Positions 46,101 through 53,989 of a DNA stretch of 64,000 nucleotides are shown here, one piece after another. This DNA comes from Arthrobacter sp. NtRootA1 (lineage in GTDB: Bacteria; Actinomycetota; Actinomycetes; Actinomycetales; Micrococcaceae), in the NCBI RefSeq assembly GCF_019976975.1, contig NZ_AP024630.1:310001-374000 (forward strand). Direction: 5' to 3'. How positions within the stretch are numbered: the stretch's first letter is position 1; each line of letters begins with the position of its first letter. The notes beneath the pieces are model-generated. The model ran no database searches, had not been told where the DNA came from, and was given only the letters and a program-made list of their open reading frames with translations. Both the position numbers and the translations under genes were made by a program.

Positions 46101-48056
46101 ATACGCGCGCAGGATGGCAACCCCCCGCCAGTCGATGCCCTCCTTGATGACCAATGCGTCCAAAGCGTCCGACTCGGCGTCACCGCGCATCGCGGCACAG
46201 AACGCACCGGCCAGCAGATCGCCAGTGCCCACAGGGTCAACCCCTCGCGGATATTTCAGGCCGAGGTCATACAGGAAGAACTGCCGCCCGTCGGCACGCT
46301 GAACGTCGAAAGGCCGCTGGTCCAGGACCTTCAAGCCCAGGTCATGGAAGAACGGGAGGATCTCAGTCAGGCTCTGCGGGCGCGTTAAGTAAAGCCGGAT
46401 CCGGGCATCCTCACTGAGGACTGCCGTGCCGGGACGCTGGTAGACAGTGAGGAGGGGATCTGCTTCACCTGCAGAACCCGGCTCGGCTGGAACCCCCGGA
46501 AAGCTTTCGAACCTGGCAATGTCCTCAACTGCGTCCTCCACCTCATAATCGGCCTTGTAGCTGGCCGGAAACGCGGTCGCCCACTGCCTGGACAACCTCG
46601 CCGATTCCTCCCGTGGGTACCTCGTTTGGAGGGCCTCGTCCAGGCCTTGCGCCCAGGACCTTGTAGCGGCGATGATCCTCTGCTCAAGGGCTGCTGCGTC
46701 CACCACCGCCGGAGCACCTTGGTGCCGCGAGGGTTCCTGTGGCAAGAGGATCCGGAAGAACACCCGGGCCATGGCGGATTCGCCCAACCGAAGCTCGAAC
46801 TCTATGGCGTCCGAGCCGAACGCCTCGCGCAACTCGCGCTCGATGTTGAGCCTGACGGCCGTGCTGTACCTGTACCTGGGGAGGAAAACCAGTGCTGTCA
46901 TGAACCGGCCGAAGGAGTCCGGACGTAGAAAGAGCCGGGTGCTGTGGCGTTCCTGGAGCCGGAGGATCTCGCGCGCACGGATGGCCAGCTGCCCGGCATC
47001 AATGTGGAACAGTTCGTCCCGCGGATAAGCCTCCAAAACCGCAAGGAGCTCCTTGGCATGATGCGACGATGCCGGGTAGCCGAAGGCCCGCAGCACTTCC
47101 TCCACTGTGTCCCGGATGACCGGGATCTGCTGCGCCAAGCGGGCTGTTGAACTGGGGGAGAAGAGCCCAACAAAAGTGCAGCCGCTGGTGCTGGTGCCGT
47201 TCCCGTCCGCTGTGGCAATGCTGATCTCATCGAGGTAGGCACGGCGAAGGACCGTTGAACGAAGCGCGGATTTGGTGAGCGTGAGCACCTTGCCGGGAAC
47301 TTCGTCTGGCGCCGCAGGACCGGCCCCATCACGGAGGAGCCCGAGCCCGCGACGCCCGCGAAATCCCAGAAACACAAAGTTCCCGTCATCCAGCCACCGC
47401 AGCAGCTCCTGCGCTTCACGCGCCGTCGGGTCTTTTGCGGCGGGCCCCTCCAGCGCACCGATTTCGTGTAGCAGTTCCTCGTGGATGGCATCGGCGTCCT
47501 CGGCCGCGGCCCGGACATCACTTAAGACCTTGTTCAACCTGCCCACCAGTAGCTCCGCGCTCGCGTTGTCCGGAATCCGGGGGATCTCGATCGCTATCCA
47601 CGCCTCCGTGAGTGGCCCGTCGTCGTGCCCGTCCGCCGAAGGGCCAGGTGCCGCCGTCGCCCGCGTATGATCCTCGGAACGTTCGACGCCGGTGGGCAGC
47701 CCCGCGCGGTGAGGCCCCCTGCGGATATCGATCAGGCGGTGGGTGGCGGGGTCCCGCGTGATGCTGAAAGTGGGGTGCACCAGAAGCCGGATGGAAGCGG
47801 TGTCACGAGAGATCTCGGCTGTTACGGAGGGAAGGAGGTAGGGCATGTCATCGGTGACGATTGCCACCAAGCTGGTATCTGTTTCGTTGAGGACCCCGAT
47901 GACTGCTTGTCCAGGTTCGCGGCGTTCTGCCAACGAGCGGTGATAGCGTGCCCGTTCCAATAAGGTTTCGCGCGTGTAGCTGCGGACGTCGTCGTCCGTG
48001 ACGTGCTCGTAGTAGTCGGTCAGGAATCGGTCCGCCGGCTCCGTAATTGGTGCCAT
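43137..48056 (-). CDS. gdh2: NAD-specific glutamate dehydrogenase, large 180-kDa type
   Basis: This 1639-residue enzyme oxidises glutamate to 2-oxoglutarate and ammonia with NAD. It is full length for the L-GDH180 class. The N-terminal half holds ACT-like regulatory regions. The catalytic core begins near residue 810 with GPIARGGLRWSDRREDFRTE, GLVKAQTVKNAVIVPTGAKG (substrate lysines), and the NAD-binding GIGDMSGDVFGNGMLLS near residue 1000. It lies between hutUH and hutG, so it could process the glutamate produced by histidine breakdown. Confidence 0.96.
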   Translation of the reverse strand: MAPITEPADRFLTDYYEHVTDDDVRSYTRETLLERARYHRSLAERREPGQAVIGVLNETDTSLVAIVTDDMPYLLPSVTAEISRDTASIRLLVHPTFSITRDPATHRLIDIRRGPHRAGLPTGVERSEDHTRATAAPGPSADGHDDGPLTEAWIAIEIPRIPDNASAELLVGRLNKVLSDVRAAAEDADAIHEELLHEIGALEGPAAKDPTAREAQELLRWLDDGNFVFLGFRGRRGLGLLRDGAGPAAPDEVPGKVLTLTKSALRSTVLRRAYLDEISIATADGNGTSTSGCTFVGLFSPSSTARLAQQIPVIRDTVEEVLRAFGYPASSHHAKELLAVLEAYPRDELFHIDAGQLAIRAREILRLQERHSTRLFLRPDSFGRFMTALVFLPRYRYSTAVRLNIERELREAFGSDAIEFELRLGESAMARVFFRILLPQEPSRHQGAPAVVDAAALEQRIIAATRSWAQGLDEALQTRYPREESARLSRQWATAFPASYKADYEVEDAVEDIARFESFPGVPAEPGSAGEADPLLTVYQRPGTAVLSEDARIRLYLTRPQSLTEILPFFHDLGLKVLDQRPFDVQRADGRQFFLYDLGLKYPRGVDPVGTGDLLAGAFCAAMRGDAESDALDALVIKEGIDWRGVAILRAYAKYLRQLGSTNSYGFIADTLRGNAMATHALLELFEAKFNPDRFAPDLFDPELLNSGHEEQSLARGDLFEEGSSELSHRTQAVHRARTNLMEAIDAVPVLDADRLLRSLASLVDATLRTNFYLNKPFISFKLNPASIPAAPAPRPKFEIWVYSPRVEGVHLRFGPIARGGLRWSDRREDFRTEILGLVKAQTVKNAVIVPTGAKGGFFPKRLPDPAEDRAAWLAEGQESYRTFIRGLLDITDNLVPDPDGGSSGRVLAPPRVVRHDADDYYLVVAADKGTATFSDIANAVAGEYGFWLGDAFASGGSVGYDHKQMRITARGAWESVRHHFSELLIDCRAEDFTVVGIGDMSGDVFGNGMLLSHHIKLVAAFDHRHIFLDPTPDPEVSYAERERLFKLPRSSWADYDRTKLSEGGGVFARTEKSILLTEQIRLALGLDEGTDANGQLAMSPHELLRAVLTAPVDLLYNGGIGTYIKASTESHADVGDKSNDAIRVNAEDLRAHIIAEGGNLGVTQRGRIEAALAGVLVNTDAIDNSAGVDCSDHEVNIKIFLDRMISAGRMSTAERTGFLHSLQDEVGRLVLKTNDDQNVLLLNDKQLALKWSPSFERTMDWLESVTDLDRELECLPSNAELQARVLTGKGLTTPELAVLAAYAKIELARELTEGGLADDPWFSQTLRAYFPKQVSQRFGEHLSTHPLRREIVATVVANDMINMGGIAFAFRAMEETTVSASAVARGFVVMRKIWDFDAVTGAIAQLPPSTPREHGAAVALDMRRLLDRSVRWYVTHDFRDKPIADALARLEQPMSLMRANFTSFLHGINLAHSQKRIAHTDSVGLPHDLGIRASELLVSYGLLDISAIAEELQEPVEAVAEVYFAVFERISAIPLLEHITMLPRDTHWESLARAALRDDMYLVLADMTKAVVRHTPRISGAVTATTSDPVERIMDWERGNIEQLARVQETIKEAIRPGPMDIAALSVAVKLLRAMVRR

Positions 48057-48229
48057 GTCGCTGCGCCTCCGCTGCGCAAAGGAGCGGCCGTACTGCTGCG
48101 GTCGGCAAAGTCCATGCGCCTCATTTCATGATCGCTTAAAGGCCGCGGGATGGCACTCCCGCGACACGGCAGTTGCTGACAGTGTCTGAACAAAACATTG
48201 CCATTAACCGCCATCTCGCGGAGGCCCGA

Positions 48230-48703
48230 CTACGGAAGAGCTGCGGAACGTTGCCCTTGGTGATGCCCCCGCCGGGCCAGCCTCGAAACGCCCGCAGCCA
48301 CCAGCAGAGTGAGAATGGCGGCCGCTGCGTGGGTGTAGAGCATCAGGTCAGCAGCATGCACTTCCCTTGAACCCGGCTGGCTGTCCGCAGGAACGGCCAC
48401 TGGTTGCTGGGGCTGCCCGTGCAGATGGTCAAGGAATCCGGCGCCGGGAAACGAGCCACCCAAGGCTTCGAAACCGAAGAACAGCAACTGCTGGGCCACT
48501 CCGGACAGCAGCAGCAACAGGATGGGCCCGTGAATCCAGCGGGCAATCAGTTGCGCGGCCAGGGCAGAGAGGGCAACAACGGCCAGCAGGACGGGCATCG
48601 CCGGGGCACCCCCACCGGAAATGACGTGTGCGGCAAGACCCAAAGCGACAGCGACGGGTCCGGCCACCCAGGCCCAGTTGTCCTGCACAGGAGTTGCGCC
48701 CAT
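48230..48703 (-). CDS. Hypothetical multi-span membrane protein
   Basis: This 157-residue protein has four likely membrane helices (WVAGPVAVALGLAAHVISGG; MPVLLAVVALSALAAQLIA; PILLLLLSGVAQQLLFFGF; YTHAAAAILTLLVAAGV) with a His-containing loop (LDHLHGQ) and a basic C-terminus. GGGAAGG upstream supports ATG 48703. I do not recognise the family. The preceding region separates it from hutG by 55 bases. Confidence 0.75.
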   Translation of the reverse strand: MGATPVQDNWAWVAGPVAVALGLAAHVISGGGAPAMPVLLAVVALSALAAQLIARWIHGPILLLLLSGVAQQLLFFGFEALGGSFPGAGFLDHLHGQPQQPVAVPADSQPGSREVHAADLMLYTHAAAAILTLLVAAGVSRLARRGHHQGQRSAALP

Positions 48704-48758
48704 CGCCGTCCTTCCCTCCACACAGGCTAAACGGAGGGCGGCGTCTAAGAACAGGGCC

Positions 48759-49718
48759 CTACGCCAAGAGCGTGTTTACCAGCCGTGCTGCCACTTTCGC
48801 GGTTCGTCCATCAATATCGAACTCCGGGTTCAATTCGGCAATGTCCAAGTGCAGCAGCGTCCCGCTCGCAGCCACTTGGCGGCAAACGGCATTGATCACG
48901 GCAAGCGGCACCCCATAGGCGGCGGGGGCACTGACACCCGGTGCCACCGACGCAGGCAGTACGTCCAGGTCGATCGTCAGGTACAGCACATCGATTCCAG
49001 CCACGAAGTCGGCTACGAACGTCTCGACGCGCTCCGCGGAGCAGTCCTCGTCCAGCAAATACTTCACGCCCAGCCGGTCAGCGGTGTCAAAGAGCGTGCG
49101 GGTGTTGTTGGGCTCCGAGATTCCGACGACGGCGTACTGCAGTTCGCGTCCAGCGGCGGTCTCTTCCTGGGCCATCTGGAGGAACGGCGTGCCGGAGCTG
49201 GGGGTTGGCTCACCGCGCAGGTCAAAGTGGGCGTCCAGGTTCAAGACACCCAAGCGCTTTCCGCTGCGCACCGCATTGGATCCGGCAACCCCCAGGTAAC
49301 TGGCAAATGCGGTCTCGTGGCCGCCGCCCAGCACCACGGTGAGGTTTCCGGCGTCGAGCAGTTCCGAAATGGCGCGTCCGGCGCGCTGTTGGCCTTCTTC
49401 CAGTGAGTCGTCCTCCACAACTACGTCGCCGGCGTCGAACACGTCACGGTCCAGGTGGAAAGCCAGCGGACCCAGCGCCGAGCGGATGGCGGCCGGAGCC
49501 GCGGCGGCACCCACGCGACCTTTGTTACGCCGCACTCCGGCGTCGCTGCAGAAACCCAGCACGACGGCGGGACGCGAGGCACCAGCGGCGGCAGAGGAAG
49601 TAAGGGGTGCTACGGCCTGCCACCAGCGGCGATGTTCGTCGCCGTCGCCGTCAAAGCGGCCGGTCCATGGCGTGGGAAGGACGTCTACGGAGGGGTTTGT
49701 GCTCGTGTTTGGGGCCAT
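48759..49718 (-). CDS. hutG: Formimidoylglutamase
   Basis: This 319-residue arginase-family hydrolase would split N-formimidoylglutamate to glutamate and formamide. The manganese ligands are in GGGHETAF, LNLDAHFDLR and LTIDLDVLP. The N-terminal WTGRFDGDGDEHRRWWQ and GVRRNKGRVGAAAAP segments are typical of HutG rather than arginase or agmatinase. A hut-type palindrome lies 54 bases upstream of the ATG. Confidence 0.94.
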   Translation of the reverse strand: MAPNTSTNPSVDVLPTPWTGRFDGDGDEHRRWWQAVAPLTSSAAAGASRPAVVLGFCSDAGVRRNKGRVGAAAAPAAIRSALGPLAFHLDRDVFDAGDVVVEDDSLEEGQQRAGRAISELLDAGNLTVVLGGGHETAFASYLGVAGSNAVRSGKRLGVLNLDAHFDLRGEPTPSSGTPFLQMAQEETAAGRELQYAVVGISEPNNTRTLFDTADRLGVKYLLDEDCSAERVETFVADFVAGIDVLYLTIDLDVLPASVAPGVSAPAAYGVPLAVINAVCRQVAASGTLLHLDIAELNPEFDIDGRTAKVAARLVNTLLA

Positions 49719-49771
49719 GCTTTAAGCACACCCCACCTGCGTTCCAAAAAACAGCTACAGCGTGTTGCGGT

Positions 49772-49787
49772 GTCTGAGATGCCGGAC
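49772..49787. promoter_or_regulatory. Candidate hut operator B (hutG promoter)
   Basis: GTCTGAGATGCCGGAC matches the sites upstream of the IclR gene (14 of 16, opposite strand) and hutU (13 of 16). It sits 54 bases before the hutG ATG and five bases from the stop codon of the NCS2 permease gene. Confidence 0.65.
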
Positions 49788-49791
49788 ATCG

Positions 49792-51234
49792 CTACTTGAT
49801 GCCCAACCACTCCTCCACAGTTCCGATGCCGAAGAACAGCAGGAAGGCGGCTGCCACTGCCCACATCAGGGGGTGGACTTCACGTGCCCGGCCCTGGAAA
49901 GTGCGGATCAGGACGTAGGAGATGAAGCCTGCGCCGAGGCCGTTGGCAATGGAGTACGTGAATGGCATCAGGGCGATCGTCAGGAACGCAGGAATGCCAA
50001 CGCCCCAGTCCTGCCAGTCGATCTTGCCAACCTGGGACACCATCATGAAGCCCACCACCACAAGCGCAGGCGCCACGGCTTCGAACGGAACCAGGTTAAT
50101 GAGCGGCGTGAAGAACATGGCTACCAGGAAGAGCAGGCCCGTGACAATGGAGGCCAGCCCGGTGCGGGCACCCTCGCCAATACCCGCGCCCGACTCAACG
50201 AAGATCTGGTTGGACGAAACGGAGGCACCGCCACCGACGATTGCGCCCAGGGCATCAACCTGCAGGACGCGGTCCACATTGGGAATGTTGCCGTGCTCGT
50301 CCACCGTTCCTGCCTCGTTGGCCAGGCCCACCATGGTGCCCATGGCGTCGAAGAAGATGCTGAGGAGGATCACGAACGCCAACAGCGCAGCAGCCACAAA
50401 TCCGAGGTGTTCAAAGGCTCCGAAGGGGTTGGCTTTGCCGATCAGGGAGAGGTCCGGCGCGCCCCATTCGGAAAGCTTGGGAGCCACCAGTGACCAACCG
50501 CGCGGGTTGACGTTCTTACCGTCGAAGCTGGGACCAATATGAAGGGTGAATTCAAGGATGGCGGCCAGGGCCGTGGACACCACGATGCCGATCAGGATTG
50601 CCCCGCGGACCTTTCGCACCACCAACGCGATGGTCAGGACCAGGCCGACGGCGAACACCAACGTTGGCCAGCCCATCAGCTTGCCATCCACGCCAAGGCC
50701 GAGCGGGACCGTGGTGCCGGCGGCATCCGGGATGCGTCGGACGAAACCAGCGTTGACCAGCCCGATCAAGGCGATGAAGAGGCCAATCCCTACTACGATC
50801 GCCGTCTTGAGCGCTTCCGGGACGGCCCTGAAAACGGCTGTGCGGAATCCAGTCAGTACCAAGATGAGCATGGTGAGACCCGAAAGCACCACCAGCCCCA
50901 TCATGTCCGGCCATGTCAGCCCCGGGTGGGAGGCAACCGTCACGGCGACGAATGCGTTCACTCCCAGGCCAGTTGCCACGGCGAAGGGGTGCTTGGCCCA
51001 GGCGCCCATGAGGATGGTGAGGATGCCCGCTACGAAGGCAGTGGTTGCCGCTACGGCCGTGAAGCCGAGTGATGCTCCGCTCGAGTCTGCCCCGGAGAGG
51101 ATCAGCGGGTTCAGCACCACGATGTAGCTCATGGCGAAGAAGGTTGCGAAGCCGCCGCGAATTTCCCGCGAGTATGTGGACCCGCGCTCGGAGATCTTGA
51201 AGTAGCGGTCGATTGCAGAACCTTGTTTAAGCAT
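49792..51234 (-). CDS. NCS2-family permease (AzgA-like purine transporter)
   Basis: This 480-residue transporter has the AzgA branch pattern: REIRGGFATFFAMSYIVVLNP, ATGLGVNAFVAVTV, FVILLSIFFDAMGTMVGLA and SVSSNQIFVESGAGIGEGARTGL. Such proteins import adenine, guanine or hypoxanthine; a histidine-related substrate such as urocanate cannot be excluded from the gene context. GGAGA precedes ATG 51234. It is upstream of hutG in the same direction, with the hut palindrome between them. Confidence 0.9.
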   Translation of the reverse strand: MLKQGSAIDRYFKISERGSTYSREIRGGFATFFAMSYIVVLNPLILSGADSSGASLGFTAVAATTAFVAGILTILMGAWAKHPFAVATGLGVNAFVAVTVASHPGLTWPDMMGLVVLSGLTMLILVLTGFRTAVFRAVPEALKTAIVVGIGLFIALIGLVNAGFVRRIPDAAGTTVPLGLGVDGKLMGWPTLVFAVGLVLTIALVVRKVRGAILIGIVVSTALAAILEFTLHIGPSFDGKNVNPRGWSLVAPKLSEWGAPDLSLIGKANPFGAFEHLGFVAAALLAFVILLSIFFDAMGTMVGLANEAGTVDEHGNIPNVDRVLQVDALGAIVGGGASVSSNQIFVESGAGIGEGARTGLASIVTGLLFLVAMFFTPLINLVPFEAVAPALVVVGFMMVSQVGKIDWQDWGVGIPAFLTIALMPFTYSIANGLGAGFISYVLIRTFQGRAREVHPLMWAVAAAFLLFFGIGTVEEWLGIK

Positions 51235-51347
51235 GAAGGTCTCCGGGGATCGGGGGAGTTTGCTCTCAAATCCTATGCCCGCCAATGTGGGCTGCTGGAA
51301 CGATTCGCCTAGTCTGTAAGGAAGCCAACACTAGGAGAAACCGCCCC

Positions 51348-51971
51348 ATGCGTACCATCCGCCCGCTTCTGGCCGCCGTCGTAGCCGCTATCGCTTTCGC
51401 TTCCGCGTTGCTGTTTGGCGCGGCCCCGGCCTCCGCGCACGACGTCGCCGAATCAACAACTCCGGCCAACGGTGCCCGGGTGGCTGAAGTGCCGGCGTCG
51501 GTATCCATCACGTTCAACAACCGGCCACTTGCCATCGGTTCGGGCGTGACTGTCACCGCTGGGGGCGAAAACTGGGCAGATGGCGCAGTGGAAATCATCG
51601 ACAACATGGCTGTTCAGAAGCTGCGTCCGGGTGCTCCTGCCGGCGAATACACGGTGGTGTGGCGCGTGGTCAGTTCAGACTCCCACCCAATCGAGGGAAC
51701 CTTCAAGTTCACAGCTTCCGGGACAGGCACGACGACGGCGGGCGGCTCAGCAGGTGCCTCCCCTTCGGCTTCGGCGGTTGTTCCGACGGCGGGCACAGCC
51801 GCTCCCGGTACGGAAAATACTGAGCCGGCTCCGGCAGCTTCCCAACCCTTCCCCTGGAGCATCGTTGGCCTCGCTGTGGTGGCGATCGCTCTTGTGATCT
51901 TCCTCGCCGTTACCGCGCGGAAGAAGCTCGCGGCTCCCAGCGAGCCGGATGGCGAAAATTCCCCGGAATAG
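51348..51971 (+). CDS. CopC/YcnJ-type copper resistance protein, membrane-anchored
   Basis: This 207-residue exported protein has a signal peptide ending APASAHD, so His is at or near the mature N-terminus as in CopC copper sites. The CopC domain follows (STTPANGARVAEVPASVSIT, VVWRVVSSDSHPIEGTFKF). A Thr/Ala/Pro-rich linker leads to a C-terminal membrane helix (WSIVGLAVVAIALVIFLAV) with a basic anchor. AGGAGAAAC precedes the ATG. No CopD follows. Confidence 0.87.
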   Translation: MRTIRPLLAAVVAAIAFASALLFGAAPASAHDVAESTTPANGARVAEVPASVSITFNNRPLAIGSGVTVTAGGENWADGAVEIIDNMAVQKLRPGAPAGEYTVVWRVVSSDSHPIEGTFKFTASGTGTTTAGGSAGASPSASAVVPTAGTAAPGTENTEPAPAASQPFPWSIVGLAVVAIALVIFLAVTARKKLAAPSEPDGENSPE

Positions 51972-52113
51972 CAGGGTTTTCTACATACTTGCGAAGATCT
52001 CGAAACGGTCACCGCGACACGCCAAAAACGAACTGCTCGTTACGTAAATGTGACTTTGGGGTGATCTTCCCGTACGGTTGTACCTGTGCCTGTTCCACGT
52101 AATGGGCATTTCC
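51972..52113. other. Intergenic region with the riboswitch promoter
   Basis: This stretch after the CopC gene contains no coding sequence. It must hold the promoter for the c-di-AMP riboswitch transcript; TTGGGG near 52056 and TGTACC near 52080, 17 bases apart, are possible -35 and -10 elements. Confidence 0.4.
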
Positions 52114-52302
52114 GGCCTGATTGCCTAGCTCTGCCGCAGTCCGGAATCCGTTCGCAGACAAACCTACGGCAGAGACGGGGAACCCATTTTGGCCCGCTTT
52201 CAGAGCGCGCCTTGGGGTGAAGTCACGAAGCTTCCGCTGCACAGCGGGGGATAGTGGCCGGGTGACTCCCATCCGAATCCGACAGCTAACCTCGCAGGCA
52301 TC
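52114..52302 (+). ncRNA. c-di-AMP riboswitch (ydaO-yuaA type)
   Basis: The conserved ydaO-yuaA blocks are present in order: a P-stem CTCTGCCG with CGGCAGAG, then GGGGAACCC at 52177, GGGGTGAA at 52214 and CCGACAGCTAACCTCGCAGG at 52279. It lies directly upstream of an NlpC/P60 cell-wall hydrolase, the standard target in actinobacteria. High c-di-AMP would switch the gene off. Confidence 0.9.
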
Positions 52303-52317
52303 GGGAGAGGCTCTTTC

Positions 52318-53085
52318 ATGTCTTCACGCATTCTTCGCGGCCGTCGTAAGGCGGACAGCGTACGTCCTAATCCGTTCATCTCCATCTCCAAGGCTGTTGC
52401 CAGCAACGCATCTGGCGCAGGTCGCCAGGCCGCTGTCATCGCAGCAGCTTCAGGCCTCGTCCTGACAGGCTCCATTGCTGCCCACGCAGCAGAGACCCCT
52501 GTCCAGCGCGACTCCAGCCCCGCTACTGTCGCCGAGACCGTAACTGAGGGTCCCACCAAGGTTGTTACGGCCGCATCCACGGCCACGATTAACTTCGAGC
52601 GCCCCGCGGTTGCTTCCGTGGCGGCTCCCGTCATTGAAAAGCCGGCTCCCGTTGCTCCGGCTCCGGTTGCTAAGAAGGCCGCGGCAACGACCACCGTCCA
52701 GGCATCTGCAACCACTACGGCTACCGCTCCTGTTGCGGCTGCTCCCGCTGCAGCTCCGGCTGTTGGTGGCGTCAACGCTGCCATGGTCGCCTCGGCTTAT
52801 GCCCAGATCGGCATCATGCAGGATTGCACCGCCATGGTGGAAAGGGCCCTCGGCTCCGCAGGCATCCCGGTTGGGGACCTCGCACCCATGCAGTTCCTGA
52901 ACTACGGCAAGGTTGTCAGCGACCCCCAGCCCGGTGACATGATCGTCCAGTCCGGCCACGTAGCCATCTACATCGGCAACGGCCAGGCTATCAGCGGTGG
53001 CATCAACGGCAACCAGACGGGCATCCACCCGATCAGCTGGCTCACCGCAACCGGCCCCATCACGTACGTACGCGCTGGCGCCTAA
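52318..53085 (+). CDS. NlpC/P60-family cell wall hydrolase
   Basis: This 255-residue exported protein has an N-terminal hydrophobic segment ending at about residue 57 (AAHAAE), an Ala/Pro/Thr-rich linker and a C-terminal NlpC/P60 domain. The catalytic Cys is residue 170 (MQDCTAMVERAL, T replacing the usual SG) and the His is residue 214 (QSGHVAIYIGNG). It would cleave peptidoglycan stem peptides. GGGAGAGG precedes the ATG. Its expression is controlled by the c-di-AMP riboswitch upstream. Confidence 0.9.
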   Translation: MSSRILRGRRKADSVRPNPFISISKAVASNASGAGRQAAVIAAASGLVLTGSIAAHAAETPVQRDSSPATVAETVTEGPTKVVTAASTATINFERPAVASVAAPVIEKPAPVAPAPVAKKAAATTTVQASATTTATAPVAAAPAAAPAVGGVNAAMVASAYAQIGIMQDCTAMVERALGSAGIPVGDLAPMQFLNYGKVVSDPQPGDMIVQSGHVAIYIGNGQAISGGINGNQTGIHPISWLTATGPITYVRAGA

Positions 53086-53097
53086 GCTTCACGCTCC

Positions 53098-53163
53098 AAC
53101 TCAAAGGCCGGTGCCTTCGAGGACTCACGTCTTCGAAGGTACCGGCCTTCTGAGTTAATTTTT
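53098..53163 (+). terminator. Rho-independent terminator of the NlpC/P60 gene
   Basis: AACTCAAAGGCCGGTGCCTTCGA (left, 23 bases, given as positions 53098-53120) pairs with 53133-53156 with one wobble and one bulge, followed by AATTTTT. Confidence 0.85.
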
Positions 53164-53236
53164 GTTCGTTTCAGGAACAGGCTTCGGTTGGCTCGACCAT
53201 TTCCACGTTCCGGTTCCGGGCCAGAATTCCAGGCCA

Positions 53237-53300
53237 AGGGTTCTAGTCCTAGGTTCTAGTCCTAGGTTCTAGTCCAAGGTTCTAGTCCTAGGAGTTCTAG
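53237..53300. repeat. Tandem 13-bp repeats at the end of the FAD oxidoreductase gene
   Basis: Consecutive units of AGGTTCTAGTCCT occur at 53251, 53264 and 53277, flanked by degenerate units at 53237 and 53290. Each contains CTAG, a tetranucleotide that is rare in high-GC actinobacterial DNA. The last degenerate unit supplies the stop codon of the minus-strand oxidoreductase gene. Confidence 0.85.
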
Positions 53301-53989
53301 GCAAGGGCGATGCCTTGCCCGGCTGGGAGGGCCACCTTGGATGAGATCGCTTGCCCCACTGCCTTGGCTTGCCGCAGCACTTCCTTGGGCGTGGGCGTAA
53401 TAAGTTCCCCTACGCCCACCAAGTGCATCCCGACGGCACGCATGGCTGCCGCGAAGTTCTGGCCTATGGCGATTCCCAGGTCGGCAAGCATTCGGCGCAG
53501 CTGGCTCTGCGCGCAGCGCGTCACCACGATGTGGTCGGCCAGGAGAACTCCGCTGGCTGTATGCACGGCCCATTGCCGCGGGGTGGATTCAAGGGGGCCG
53601 TAGACGCTCAGCCCAGCCTTCAGACTGGCCGTGTTCAGGCTTGCGACGGGTCCGTATCCCAGCTGCGAGGACGAGTCGCCACCGAGGAAGTCAAGACGAA
53701 CAGCGCGTGTGGTGGTGCGGACATCCAAGTGATGGCTGGCGGCGTAGTTGCGCAAATGGCGCAGGATTTCGTTGCGTTCCTGCATTGCCGCGGGGTCAGC
53801 TACGTCGCAGCGCTGGATCATTCCTGTGTGCACCGCTGGTCCGGTGGCCGATAAAGTACCAAAGCCATCCAGCACGATGGAACCTACGCCATAGCGGCTG
53901 AGTTCGCTGGCAACAGCCAAGCCGGAGAGACCGGTGCCGATCACTACGGTAGTAGTCCGTTCCGTGACGGAATCAGGAGTGAGTGACAC
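53297..53989 (-). CDS. FAD/NAD(P)-binding oxidoreductase-like protein, short
   Basis: This 230-residue protein begins with a dinucleotide-binding motif TTTVVIGTGLSGLAVASELSRYG, typical of FAD-dependent oxidoreductases, followed by a middle region related to FAD-binding pyridine nucleotide-disulfide or MnmG-like monooxygenases. It is much shorter than usual (around 350-450 residues), so the substrate domain is missing or reduced. GTG 53989 was chosen because AGGAGG sits eight bases upstream. Its 3' end runs into the 13-bp tandem repeats. Confidence 0.7.
   Translation of the reverse strand: MSLTPDSVTERTTTVVIGTGLSGLAVASELSRYGVGSIVLDGFGTLSATGPAVHTGMIQRCDVADPAAMQERNEILRHLRNYAASHHLDVRTTTRAVRLDFLGGDSSSQLGYGPVASLNTASLKAGLSVYGPLESTPRQWAVHTASGVLLADHIVVTRCAQSQLRRMLADLGIAIGQNFAAAMRAVGMHLVGVGELITPTPKEVLRQAKAVGQAISSKVALPAGQGIALA

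Noticed and set aside
48183..48200. A fourth hut operator near the glutamate dehydrogenase start
   Set aside because: GTCTGAACA is present but the right half (C(A/G)GAC) is missing.
51235..51347. Purine riboswitch upstream of the NCS2 permease
   Set aside because: The leader is too short and the conserved purine-aptamer loops are not visible.
53237..53300. CRISPR array
   Set aside because: Units are 13 bases and directly adjacent with no spacers, and no cas genes are present. It is a simple tandem repeat.
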